A stretch of DNA of 64,000 bases from Rotaria sp. Silwood1. Its lineage: Eukaryota; Rotifera; Eurotatoria; Philodinida; Philodinidae. The notes beneath the pieces were generated by a model that saw only the letters and a program-made list of their open reading frames with translations, did not search any database and was not told the origin of the DNA. A program made the translations under genes and the position numbers. This document shows positions 11,301 to 23,343 of this stretch, piece by piece. Positions within the stretch are counted from its first letter, which is position 1, and each line of letters starts with the position of its first letter. The stretch is from NCBI GenBank assembly GCA_905250075.1, contig CAJNOP010000036.1, positions 940,392 to 1,004,391 on the forward strand, given 5' to 3'.

Positions 11301-13292
11301 GCATGCGTTAGAGTTTTTATTATATCCTCGTAAATTATATATGATTACGTTGCGTTAATTTTTCATAATGTTAAAAAGATGTGATAATTGCTAGTCTATA
11401 AAGTATACTGTCTCTTGTATGAAACAATTAATAATCATAAGATCAAATAAATCGAAATTATGCTTGTCAATTAATTCGACTAACAGCATAATATTTTTCA
11501 TCGATTTCTTCATAGACCAAATATTCTAAATGGCGTTGTTGGATTATTTGATTAAAGACAAATTTCAGTCTAAATTACAAAGATTTATAACAAATAATTA
11601 ATATTATTGACTATGACACAAGCATTAATTTTTATATTTTTATTTTAATCAAATGTTGCAAGAGTATAATTGTTCTTTTTTGATCTTTTTTAGAATGGAT
11701 TTCAAAGAACAAAGAATACTGAAAATATTCTGTCAATAGTTCATAGTATTTGATAATTCTGATTAACTGAATTAAATATTATATCTTCTTTGAAAATATC
11801 ATGAAAACATTGATAATTGTGAGTTAGATAGCGATATCAATGATCAAACAATGAATTTAATGTAAAAAAGTAAAGTTGAATCATCAAAAGATTTTCAACA
11901 AATATTCGCAAATGTAACAATCATTCAAATGAAAAAAAAAATAAATCTGATTGATAAAGACTATTTTAAGCGGTTTTAAATAAAAACATGAGCATTCATT
12001 GGTTACAAACTTTCGTGAAATTTTATCATTGTAACAAATCAATTTCAGTACCAATTATTATGAGTCAGATCAAGGATTTATAATTAACAGTTTTTTTTAC
12101 ATTTTCTATGGTTTCTGTAGTATACGATTACATGAGTTTTGTCAGATTTAAAACTTATTCGTTCTTGAATTAAACTGTAAATGTCAGTTATCGGTAGGAT
12201 TTCCACAGACAAACTTATTTGTAAATGGATACTGTACTATATAATAATGATATTTAAATTCAAAGCGTTGAACAATTCTCAATTTCGCCATTATTTGACA
12301 AAGCTTCCAACATATTTTGAAATTTTGTTGACTCTCGACCCGTGGAAGAAAATAATGAATATTAAATATCATCGTATTCTCTTACTTAAAAATAAACCAT
12401 GCGCAAGAATACAGTATTTATGAAATCAGTAGTAAGCGTCTTTTAACATCAAAGTCTTTGTTTTTTTTAAATTAAAATTGAAGTTTTTTTATTTATTAAA
12501 AATAAAAACATAATGATCATACACTATATATAAAATCTTACATTAATTGTAAAGCTATTTAAATAATAAGGGTTAATATTCTATGTACAAATTTGAAAAT
12601 TTGTTTTGGTAATATTTATTGTCATATTTTCTTCTGACTATAAAATGTGACAAGAAGTATAAATGATGCATATAAGCTTCAAAAATTGACTAGGAAGAAA
12701 ACAGAACAGAACAAAAAAGGAAGCTAGATTTCTTTTTATTCATTGCATGTTGATGTCGACTTTTTTTTATTCTTTTGGTGTTAGTGTCGATGATCATTTT
12801 TTTTTCTCAACGTGCACATGGAAAGGCAGAAGGTAAACTAAGACGATAAAAAATATTGTAAAAAAGCGAAACAAAAAAGAAACATGTATACACGTTTTTT
12901 TTTTCGAATTCTTCAGTAAAGTTTGAACGTGTAAGTCGCAACAAAAACTATTTGAAAATGTCGAAGTTTGCATATCTTTATTATTTAAATGATGAGTATG
13001 TTAAGTTAGTCAGTAGAAAGTACTAAGTGAGAAAAGATAAAGTAGTAAATAATATCTCTTCTCGATTTTCTTCCAATAAACTTCATAGAATGACTCAGAA
13101 TTTAGGTATTCTTTATTCAAAAACAGTTGCGTATAATTCTAAAAGGTGCGTGTTATTATATTTATAGAATGAAAATTTCTTCTTTTTTTGTGAATATTTA
13201 CGGTTTTATATTGTAGATGATTAATTTTCTTTAAAAAAGAACCATGTTTATCATCATCATCATTTGACTACTATTCAATTGCAAATATTATC
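8306..13292. other. Long intergenic stretch, no gene supported
   Basis: About 5 kb of AT-rich DNA between the divergently transcribed TGN38-like and USP genes, so it should hold both promoters. The short open frames here (for example 8732-9034 and 12181-12423) have AT-driven composition and no recognisable domain. Poly-T/A tracts are common. I see no tRNA box pair or mobile element. Confidence 0.45.
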
Positions 13293-16200
13293 ATGTCCTC
13301 TGAACAAGCATCGTGTTTGGATGATCACAGGATCACTAGTGATTTATCGAATATTGAAACAAGTTCCCGTATACGACTTCAACTTCATTATAAAGATCAT
13401 CGACAAGATTTGAAAGTAGAGAAGTATGTTTCATTTTCATTGACAGATACTATTCGTGATGTTATAAAAAAGTTTTTGGAAACTGCTGGCCTTGACCATG
13501 TTTCTCCTAGTGACGTTTCACTAGTTGAGTTAGGTATTGGTAACCAACGTTCGCGCCCGTCCTCATTAAGTGAATACTTGACATTGGACGAACTTAACAT
13601 TAAAGAAGGACATGATCTCTATTTTGAACCATCCATTATGGCCGCAACATCAAGACTCTTTCATTTAACGATCTGGGGACCTAGTCCTATTACCAGAGTA
13701 GAATATGAATGGGATAGAACTACAACAACATTGAAAATGTTACTTGAATATGTTATAAAAGTATTTTCGTTAGAAACGATCGAAAGCCAACGCATTCATC
13801 TTTTTCAACAACTTGAAGAACTTGATCTATCATCAAACGCTGATAAACTATTAATTGACTTGGGAATCAAAGATCGATCGCTGATCGAAGTCGAAATCAT
13901 TCCACCAATCTCATTTTCAGACTCGTATGTAAATACTATTACTCCGGCGAGAAAGTTATCGTTTTTGAATAAACAAATAAGCTCTGGCGATGTACTATAT
14001 GCTGATTCAAATCGTTGTATAGAACTTGAATTGCAATACACTGATCGCAAACAAGATTTTAAAAAAATAGTGAAAACTCAGTTTTCGCCAGCAACTATAA
14101 TTCGCGACGTTATTAAACAGTTATTGAAAACTTTAGGTCTTAACCATATTCTTCCTAATGATGTTTCACTAGTTGAGTTAGGTATTGGTAATCAACGCTA
14201 TTCTGTATCGTCATTAAGCATATACACGACATTGAATCAACTCAACATTAACCAGGGAGATGTTCTATACTTCGAACCATCAAATGATGTTGTACCACCA
14301 AGATCCTTTCGTTTAACTATATCGGGACCTAATTTTGACAAAGCAGAGTATCAATGGAACAAGGATAAAACAACATTAAAAATGCTACTGGAATATATTA
14401 TCAAAATATTTTCGTTAGAATCGATCGAACACCAACGCATTCATCTTTTTCAGCATTTTGACGAGCTGGATCTGTCATCAAATCCTGACAAACTATTAAT
14501 TGATTCAGGAATCACAGATCAGTCATTGATCAACGTCGAAATCATTCCACCAATTTCATCTTCAGTCTCGCGTACAAATACCATGACTTCAGAGAGACAG
14601 TTAGCGTTTTCTGATAAACAAAGAAACAGCTTTGGTTCATCAAACACTGAGTCAAATGAATACATAGAACTTCAACTTCACTATAAGAACCATCGACAAG
14701 ATTTGGATATGAAAAGATGTGCTGTATTTTCATTGACAGACACTATTCACATCGTTATAGAAAGATTTTTGAAGATTGCTGATCTTGACCATATTTGTCC
14801 TGATGATATTTCATTGGTTGCATTATCTATTGACAATCAACATTCTGCTGCACCACCATCAAATACAAACATGACATTACAACAGCTTAACATTAAACAG
14901 GGACATGTTCTTTATTTTGAACCATCAGCTACTGTTACATCACCAAGGCTCTATCAATTAACGCTATGGGGACCCGATTCTCTTGACAAAGCAGAATATG
15001 AATGGGACAAGGCTAAGACAACATTAAACATGTTACTTGAATATGTCATAAAAATATTTTCCTTAGAATCAATTGCGAAGGAACGAATTCATCTCGTAAC
15101 ACTTCTTGAAAGCGAACTCAATATCATGTCAGATTCTGACAAACTATTGAGCGAATTAAATATCACTGATCAAGAAAGTATTTTTGTTCAGATCGTTCCA
15201 TCACGTTCATCGTCGACGGTTCATGTCGAATGCGCTCACATTAGTGGAACACAACTGCTCGACATATCGCATACAACTACGATTGATGAGGTGATACATC
15301 AAATCGAGCAAAGATTCAAAGATCATTCTCCTCTTAATGTTAAGCTGTTTGACCGTATGCACAACAAAATAGACTTGAATATATCAAATCAAACGCTTTC
15401 CAATCTTGGTATAAATCCTGGTGAAACCATTTATGCTAGTGTTCGTCTGGCCCATTCTAATAATCAATCATCTACTGTAGATGCTCGAATTAATAGGGCA
15501 TTAAGATCTTCGTCGTTAATTGCAAAAAATCAACCAGGTGACGTTTTAGTTAATGTTAAATTCTCGGAATTCGATCGTACTACCATTGAAATTTCAGTAA
15601 ACGATACTGTGGATGATTTAATAAAAAAGATAAAAGCTCTCAAGAAAAATCGAACATTATCTATTGTTGTCATGTCATCTGGATCGATTCTTATTGATGA
15701 TAAAAAACTGGATCATCGTTTAGGTGATATTGGAATCAAGCCCGGTGATGCAATTGATGTTATTGCAATAGATAAGACGCCAACCTATTATTCAAGCACG
15801 AGCAGTTATGTTACTACGTCCTCCACACCGAGTAGACTATTAGAAACGCGGCGATCTTTTTCAATGCCTATTGGTTTATATAATCTTGGAAACACATGCT
15901 ATATGAACAGCGCACTGCAATGTCTTGCTCATGCAAAACCATTAACTGAATTCTTTTTAGATGGTCTTACTCAAGATGCTTCAGATGATGATAAATACTT
16001 AGATGCTGAATGGAATCAGTTTTATACAATCGGTACAGTGACTGGAGCATATGCTGATCTATTGCGAAATTTATACTTACCCAATAAAACTATGAATTAT
16101 TGTCATGCATTTCGGCCCACTCACATTAGGGAAATAATTGGTGTTCAGGCTCCCCGTTTTGCTACTTCGGACCAGCAAGATGCTCAAGAATTTATGACTT

Positions 16201-17147
16201 TTCTTCTCGATGAAATACATAGAGAATTAAAAGAAAAAAATGGCAATGAATCAAATACCATTATTGAAGAACTATTTTTTGGCAAAATACAATCGACTAT
16301 TACTTGTCTTGAATGTAAACATGAAGAAAAAACGACTAACCCTATCAGTTTCTTGCCATTACCACTCGTTCAACAGGGTCGTAGATTTCTGATCAAATTT
16401 ATTTCTAGATATGGTAATAATGAGTTGGCATATGTGTATGTATCCGAGACTGGTCAAGTTAAAAATCTTATACAAGCCTTTGCTGAATCTGATTCATCTC
16501 GTACCTTGTTCGGTACTATCATGGTTATGGCGAATGATGAACAACTTGACTTAGAAATGCCACTGAATCAGTTATCGACTAGAGAAGTAATACTTATCGA
16601 AAAAGATGATTTTGCAAGTGGTACACAGTTTAATCGACTCAATAGACATACGAAAAAATTAACTCTTGAAGATTGTCTTCGAGAATTTTGTTCACTTGAA
16701 CCTCTTGAAGATTCGTGGTCATGTCAACAAGAAACATGTAAAAAAAATACGAAAGCAACTAAACAACTTCAAATTTGCAGCCTTCCACCTATACTCATTA
16801 TTCAATTCAAACGATTTTCACATGAAGATGGCTTACGAGAAAAATTAGAAACATTTGTCGACTATCCTATAAATGGACTCAATTTAACTAGTTTTCTTTC
16901 ATCATCATCAGAAGATATCATTTACGATTTATTTGCTGTTAGTAAGCACACTGGATCAATATATGGAGGTCATTATACAGCATGTGCTCGACACGAATCG
17001 AACGGTAAAAGTGAATGGTACGAATTCAATGATACAATTACATCCTCGTTTTGTTTCGATAGTGACATTGTTTCCAAAGATGCTTATCTTCTTTTCTACA
17101 TCAAAAGAGAAAATCCGAGGCAATCAACACAAATAACAACATCTTAA
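13293..17147 (+). CDS. Ubiquitin-specific protease with repeated ubiquitin-like modules
   Basis: Cysteine deubiquitinase of peptidase family C19, 1284 residues, removing ubiquitin from substrates in cytosol or nucleus. The N-terminal half has three copies of a ~180-residue module (about 27-205, 242-418, 465-640). Each has a ubiquitin-like segment ending in a YFEPS-type motif, then a second segment with LLEYVIKxFSLE. Two more ubiquitin-like segments follow (about 645-725 and 750-825). The catalytic domain spans about 862-1275: Cys box GNTCYMNSALQCL with C869, His box YGGHYTACARH with H1227, then YEFND with D1247. A CxxC (TCLEC) and a second Cys cluster (SCQQETC) look like the USP zinc site, and a ubiquitin-like insert sits between them as in USP4/15-type enzymes. 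All catalytic residues are present. The gene has no introns over 3.9 kb, unlike its neighbours. Substrate and orthology are not clear. Confidence 0.9.
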   Translation: MSSEQASCLDDHRITSDLSNIETSSRIRLQLHYKDHRQDLKVEKYVSFSLTDTIRDVIKKFLETAGLDHVSPSDVSLVELGIGNQRSRPSSLSEYLTLDELNIKEGHDLYFEPSIMAATSRLFHLTIWGPSPITRVEYEWDRTTTTLKMLLEYVIKVFSLETIESQRIHLFQQLEELDLSSNADKLLIDLGIKDRSLIEVEIIPPISFSDSYVNTITPARKLSFLNKQISSGDVLYADSNRCIELELQYTDRKQDFKKIVKTQFSPATIIRDVIKQLLKTLGLNHILPNDVSLVELGIGNQRYSVSSLSIYTTLNQLNINQGDVLYFEPSNDVVPPRSFRLTISGPNFDKAEYQWNKDKTTLKMLLEYIIKIFSLESIEHQRIHLFQHFDELDLSSNPDKLLIDSGITDQSLINVEIIPPISSSVSRTNTMTSERQLAFSDKQRNSFGSSNTESNEYIELQLHYKNHRQDLDMKRCAVFSLTDTIHIVIERFLKIADLDHICPDDISLVALSIDNQHSAAPPSNTNMTLQQLNIKQGHVLYFEPSATVTSPRLYQLTLWGPDSLDKAEYEWDKAKTTLNMLLEYVIKIFSLESIAKERIHLVTLLESELNIMSDSDKLLSELNITDQESIFVQIVPSRSSSTVHVECAHISGTQLLDISHTTTIDEVIHQIEQRFKDHSPLNVKLFDRMHNKIDLNISNQTLSNLGINPGETIYASVRLAHSNNQSSTVDARINRALRSSSLIAKNQPGDVLVNVKFSEFDRTTIEISVNDTVDDLIKKIKALKKNRTLSIVVMSSGSILIDDKKLDHRLGDIGIKPGDAIDVIAIDKTPTYYSSTSSYVTTSSTPSRLLETRRSFSMPIGLYNLGNTCYMNSALQCLAHAKPLTEFFLDGLTQDASDDDKYLDAEWNQFYTIGTVTGAYADLLRNLYLPNKTMNYCHAFRPTHIREIIGVQAPRFATSDQQDAQEFMTFLLDEIHRELKEKNGNESNTIIEELFFGKIQSTITCLECKHEEKTTNPISFLPLPLVQQGRRFLIKFISRYGNNELAYVYVSETGQVKNLIQAFAESDSSRTLFGTIMVMANDEQLDLEMPLNQLSTREVILIEKDDFASGTQFNRLNRHTKKLTLEDCLREFCSLEPLEDSWSCQQETCKKNTKATKQLQICSLPPILIIQFKRFSHEDGLREKLETFVDYPINGLNLTSFLSSSSEDIIYDLFAVSKHTGSIYGGHYTACARHESNGKSEWYEFNDTITSSFCFDSDIVSKDAYLLFYIKRENPRQSTQITTS

Positions 17148-18571
17148 TGTTTATGATTTTCTTCCATGATCTCATATTTATGTTTAAACAAGACTTTTTT
17201 TGAATTTCCATTAGAACATATTTTGTGTACTTTTTTTTTTTTATAAATTTCTTTCCTTTTATTAGAGAATCCATTGAACAATTGTAAGATTTTGTTCTCT
17301 AGTACATCAGATAAATATTTAAAAACTTATGATAAACCCATTACATATTTGTTCGATTTCATAATGTGATGATATGAAAGAAGAACTCTTTATCCAACCA
17401 CCATGATTCTTTGACAAATACTTATGTTTTCTCTTTCATTCTGATATAATAATTGTCATTTTTCTACAGGAAATACGTCGAATATGAAAATGATTTGTTC
17501 GCATGTTTTATATTGATACTTAGGTCGAAATATTTAGATATTGTACAAGTCGATAAATAACGACAAAATTTTAACTTTTGCTTTCAACCCATGTGCCGTT
17601 GAGCTAGCTTGAGTAGCTTGAACTCTTGCCATTGAGTAACCGTGGTTATTATAACTTTCAACTGTCTTTGGGTATATTGATATAAATGAAATTTTCAAGG
17701 CGTCCATTTCAGGATTGTTTATAACACGTAAGTGATCGTTCTATAAACTGTGAAATTAAAATATAAAGATTGTTCTGAATCTTCCTTGAAACAGTAAACA
17801 GATATCTTTTACATAACTAAAGCGATTTCTATATATTTTTATAAGATGATAGCAAGTTTGTTGAACTTTCATTTAATGTACTGTCTCATACTTGCTTGTG
17901 TCTATCAATATAAGGAAAGGAATAATTTTGTTTTCGTCCCTTGTCAGATCATGTACAATCATAAAACCTAAATTTTGCATCGCATTGAACAACGAAAAGA
18001 TTGAAAATACATATCTTCTAAATGAGTAGAAAGGCCGCGTGATGATAATTCCACCGATAACATATGTCTTATCAGACGGAGATAAAGAAAATGATAGATG
18101 AAAAAATATTTTCAGTTTTCAAATCATCTATGAAAAGGAAATTTATTCATAAAGAGAACATCCAAGAAATAAACGAGAGGATTACTAAGTTGAAACGGAC
18201 AGATTCGAGCAACGGAGATAGGACTTAAACGAATTTTTGCGTGCAAATGTTTGCAGATTTTTTATAAGTTTCAGTTGTCTAGATTAATTCATCTTGTCTA
18301 TAATATAGTCAACATGTTCGGAAAAAATCCGATCGAACATAATTTATATTCATTATGATAACAAAATTTTTCAACCGAATATCATCAAATAACTGCATAG
18401 AAATCATGTTTTACATGTTTATTTAAGGCGAAAAAAGAAAAAAAGAACTAAGTAAAAACTATAGATACATTCTCAACAAGAAATAAAGAATAAAAAGTAT
18501 CTTTTAATATTGACTATCGAATCTTGTATAACTTGGTTGACATATGAAGAATGAATAAGATTTGAATAAAA
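17148..18571. other. Intergenic between convergent USP and ClpB genes
   Basis: The USP and ClpB genes converge here, so this holds both 3' ends. AT-rich, with no further coding or RNA feature seen. Confidence 0.5.
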
Positions 18572-21500
18572 TTATTTTTTCATTCTTGGTGATTGTTTCA
18601 TTCGTTTCGACAAAGCTTGAGGTGAATCTTTATTATCATCAAAACCTAAAAATTGATTGTCATATTCTTCATCGTTATCAACATCCATCATTGGTTCTTC
18701 ATCTAATCCTTCATAAGTACGACGACCTATTAAGATAAGAAAAAAAAAAAGAGTATTACAATCAATTTATTATTACTATGAATACTTACGATGATATGTA
18801 GGTTTTGTTGGTGTATTTGAACTTGTTCTTTGTAATTGTTGAATACTAAATTGATATTGATCATGTGAATCAGTATCAACTGTAACATGACTATGTGGTG
18901 AAAGTTTCATTTGAATTATTAATTTTGAAATTTCAGTTGTTATGTATTTCTCAAGATAACGTTTCAATGGACGAGCACCATAAACTATTTTAAACAAGAA
19001 AAAAACAAATAGAATTTTATCCATCATAATAAACATTGAAACTGAAATTTTCTTATATGACAAAGAACAAATTATTAATTTTCTATAATTGAATTGAATA
19101 AATAAAGAATTCTTTTTTTAGAACTATTTTTTCTTTTCATTTCTTCAAATTAAGTTCAAGAATAATTAAGGATAGATATTTCTCATTATTGATAAAATAA
19201 TGTTAGAGAGATAAAAACAAATTCTTTGAATATGAATAAAAATAACATACTTGGATTATAAGATTTATTGAGAGTTGATTGTATAGCTTTATCTGTTAAA
19301 CTAATTGTAATTTCTTGTTCTTTTAAACGTTCTTCAAGTGATTTTAATTGAAGATGAACAATAGAAGAAAGTTGATTGATATTAAGTGGTTGAAAAAATA
19401 CAATATCATCCAAACGATTTAAAAATTCTGGTCGAAAATGTAAACGAACCTGTAAAATAAAAACTTATTATTTTTTTTATCTAATATTATTTGAAAAAAA
19501 AATACGAACTTCTTTCATAACACGATCTTTAATTGCTTGAGATAATTTTCCATCGGAATATTTTCCAGTCGATGATGGCTGTTCAACTTCTTCTAAAATA
19601 TATTGTGCACCAATATTTGATGTTAATACAATAATTGTATTTGTAAAATCAACTGTTCGACCTTTTCCATCCTGGAAAAATTTTCTTTTTTTTTTTTATT
19701 CAAAAATAATAAATAACTTACAGTAAGTCGACCATCATCTAATACTTGTAATAAAGTATTCCAAATTTGTGGATGTGCTTTTTCAACTTCATCAAATAAA
19801 ATAACAGCATATGGTTGTCGTCGAATAGCTTCTGTTAATTGACCACCTTGTTCAAAACCAACATAACCTAATAAAAGAAAAAAAAATTGAAATAAATCAA
19901 AAATATTGAAAAATAATAGTTACCTGGTGGTGCACCAATTAATCGAGCTACAGAATGAGATTCTGTATATTCACTCATATCAATACGAACCATTGATTTA
20001 GTTGAATCAAATAATTCTAATGCTAATGTTTTTGCTAATTCAGTTTTACCAACACCAGTTGGACCTAAATAAATATATATTCAATATTAATTAATTAATA
20101 TTAAAATAAACAAACCCAAAAATAAAAATGAACCAATTGGTTGATTTTGTCTTGAAAGTCCAGCACGACTTCGAAGAACAGCTTCAGCAACACTATCAAC
20201 AGCATCATCTTGTCCAATTACTTTTTCATGTAAATGTTCACTTAATTTTAATAAACGTTCACGTTCAGTTTGAGATAATTTTGATACTGGTATACCAGTC
20301 CATCGACTAACTAAAAGAAAATTCTATAGACTTAAATATTCAATAAAACAAAAATATTTAAATATAAACCTATTTCAGCAATAGCATTTGGTCCAACAAC
20401 TTCAGTTAATAATCGATCTTGTTGTTGTTTATTTTCTTCTGTAATTCGATATTCTGTTTCAGCTATTTTTTTTTCAAGATCTGGTATAGCACCATATTTC
20501 ATATCGGCAACTAATGGTAAATTTTTTTCTCGTTCAGCTTGTGCCATTTTAACTTGAAGATTTTCTAATTTTTGTTTTAATTTTCTTAATTCATCAACAC
20601 GTTCTTTTTCAGCTTTATGTCGTAATTTTAATGGTTTTAATTCTTCACGTATTTTAGCTAATTCTTCTTTAACTTGTTTTAAACGTTGTTTTGATGCATC
20701 ATCTTTTTCTTGTGATAATGCAGTTGCTTCAACATCTAATTGTAATTCACGACGTTCTAATTGATCAATTATTTCTGGTTGACTATCCAATTGTACACGT
20801 ATACTTGCACATGCTTCATCGATTAAATCTTTAAAGAAAAAAAAATCAAATTTTAATTTAAGAAAAATTTTTAAAAATAAATATGTATCAACATACCAAT
20901 AGCTTTATCTGGTAAAAATCGATTTGTTATATAACGATTTGATAATTGTGCAGCTATAACTAAAGCTGAATCAAGAATTCGAACTAAAACAAAATTAAAT
21001 AAATTTAGAAGAAAAGAATAAGTGAAATAAATTAATCATACCACCAAAATGTGATTCATAACGATCTTTAATACCACGTAAAATTGAAACACAATCAGCT
21101 ACTGTTGGTTCTTTAACTAATACTTGTTGAAAACGTCTTTCAAATGCTGGATCTTTTTCAATATATTTTCTATATTCATCTAAAGTTGTTGCACCAATAC
21201 AACGAAGTTCACCTCGAGCTATAAACAAAAAATTTTTTTTTTTGTTATTAAATTAACAAATTCATACCTAACATTGGTTTTAATAAATTTGCAGCATCCA
21301 TTGCACCTTAAATCAAAAAAGAAACTCAATTAAATCGATTGTTTTTGTTTTTTTGCAAAAAACTAAAATATTCTTCATACCTTCTGCTTTACCAGCACCA
21401 AGAACTAAATGTATTTCATCAATGAACAAGATAATACCACCATTTGAATTTTCAATTTCTTTCAAAACAGATTTGAGACGTTCTTCAAATTCACCACGAT

Positions 21501-22706
21501 GACTTGCACCAGCTAAAAATGAATTTTTTTTTTATTTAATAAAATATATCTAATAACAAAGTTTTCAAATAAAAATAATTTGTTTAGGTAAAAACTATAC
21601 TTTTGAGTAATCTCAAAAAAAGACATATGACGATATTCTGTTAGAAATCTGAAACTAATTGAATACTGATAGCAAAATCTATGATTCAAATCATTTTTAA
21701 CTCATTTATTCTATTATTTAGTAACAAAAAATAAAAAATATTTTGATTAATCTTACAAATGATATTAGGAACAATTTTTACCTCACATATTAAACTCTTT
21801 GTAAGATTAAAACTAATTTAAGTATATATTTGAAAATCTTACCAACTAATGCTCCCATATCTAATGCAATTAAACGTCGTGGTAATGTATCAGGAACATC
21901 TTGATGAACAATACGTTGTGCTAAACCTTCAACAATAGCTGTTTTTCCAACACCCTATTTAAAACAAAATTCTTCATTAAAAAAAACAAACGACTTTTTA
22001 AATAAAAAATTCTTACTGGTTCTCCAATAAGAACAGGATTATTTTTTGTTCGTCGTGATAAAACTTGTATACATCGACGAATTTCTTGATCACGACCAAT
22101 AACTGGATCTAATTTACCTGCTTCAGCATCTGCAACTAAATCATGACCATATTTTTCTAATGCTTGATATGTCTAAAATGAAAATGATTAATAAATAGAT
22201 TTTTATAGAAATTTTTTTTATATTTAATAAAATACTTGTTCAGCTTTAGATGAAGTAACATGTTTATTTTGTCTCATTTGTTTAATAACTTCTTCCATTC
22301 GTTTTTTACTTAAACCAACTGAAACAAAAGCTGATGCTGTATCAGAATCTTCATATAAAGAAGCTAAAATATGATCAATTGCAGCATGACTATCCTTTTG
22401 TTGTTTCGATAATTTTTTTGCTTGTTTTAATACATTCATAAATGATGAATTTGGATAAATTTTCGATGGTGGTGGATCTTGTTTTGATAATTTTTTTAAT
22501 TTTGATTCAACTGCTTCTTGAACTTCTTGTACATTAAATTCAGCTTTTTTTATTAATTGTCTTGTTAAACCTTGTTCATCTTCAATAAGTACATGTGCTA
22601 AATGTAATGGTACAAGTTCGATATGTTTTTGTTCTTGAGCATATTCCAATGCTAGTCCGATTGCTTTATTACTTTGATCAGTAAATTCTTCAGGAGAATA
22701 CGACAT
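18572..22706 (-). CDS. ClpB/Hsp101-type AAA+ disaggregase
   Basis: ATP-driven hexameric chaperone that pulls polypeptides out of aggregates with Hsp70. About 940 residues in 15 exons. Starts at the ATG at 22706 with no evident mitochondrial presequence, so probably cytosolic or nuclear. In order: Clp N domain (exon 1); NBD1 with Walker A GEPGVGKTA (split by an intron), Walker [13 protein letters not shown] and Arg finger FERRFQ; a long coiled-coil middle domain (exon 20371-20829); NBD2 with Walker [11 protein letters not shown] (also split by an intron), pore loop APPGYVG and Walker [13 protein letters not shown]-terminal domain [13 protein letters not shown]. The tail has an acidic stretch ([15 protein letters not shown]) and ends in basic residues, not the DDLD of yeast Hsp104. 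Phrases such as [14 protein letters not shown] and SRWTGIPV resemble plant/protist Hsp101 more than fungal Hsp104. NBD1 pore loop 1 reads ASHRG where KYRG is expected. Intron 21516-21841 holds nothing else I can see. Confidence 0.95.
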
Positions 22707-22913
22707 GATTTATTTCTAAAGTACAAAAATTTTTGTTTTTTTTTTTAGTAAAATTTATAACCTATTTCAATGAATTGTATAATGAAAGGATTTCTCAACT
22801 TCTATTTGAAAAAGATCATACTGATGTTGATTCATATTTGTCACTGAACAAACAATATTATGTCCAATGAAATAAACTAACCTTATTGAATCCCGTCTAG
22901 AGTTATTTTTTTT

Positions 22914-23343
22914 TGTGGAACTCACATATGTTTTCGAAGAAAATAGTGAGTGTAAGTTTTCAGTTCAAGGTTGGGGGCTCCCCACCCCCTCACAGACACA
23001 TAGCAACGGGAAAGAGAACATTACAGACATACTCCCCATTACAGACACTCCACCATTACAGACCATAGCAACGTAGCCTACCATTACAGACAACCCCCAT
23101 TACAGACAACCCCCATTACAGACAACCCCCATTACAGACAACCCCCATTACAGACAACCCCCATTACAGACCTTGGCAACTTCGTCAAAAAAAAAAATTC
23201 TATTCGAAATTGAGAGACAAAAATATAGCATTTTCTAATAATCGATTATCTTTAGAAAAGAACTATTATCTTTTGGAGATTTTAAATATTGGGTATTTTT
23301 GTCATTAGTATAATGAAACCAAAGGAGATATGTGAGTTCCACA
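22914..23343. mobile_element. Non-autonomous inverted-repeat element (MITE-like)
   Basis: The ends are perfect 16-bp inverted repeats: TGTGGAACTCACATAT at 22914-22929 and its reverse complement at 23328-23343. The 430-bp interior is non-coding and contains a C-rich minisatellite. The element lies in poly-T, so a T-rich target duplication cannot be resolved. A small GC-rich hairpin (CAGCCCCAAAGGGGCTG) lies just outside the right end. It begins 208 bp upstream of the ClpB start codon and may sit in that promoter. No transposase, so mobility is inferred from the ends only. Confidence 0.6.
23082..23172. repeat. 16-bp minisatellite CATTACAGACAACCCC
   Basis: Five exact units starting at 23082, 23098, 23114, 23130 and 23146, plus a partial sixth. 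Diverged CATTACAGAC copies extend upstream to about 23020. It is C-rich in an otherwise AT-rich window and lies inside the inverted-repeat element. Confidence 0.9.

Noticed and set aside
22740-22913. Heat-shock elements upstream of ClpB
   Set aside because: TTC and GAA triplets occur, but not with the 5-bp periodic spacing of a heat-shock element. AT-rich DNA gives such triplets by chance.
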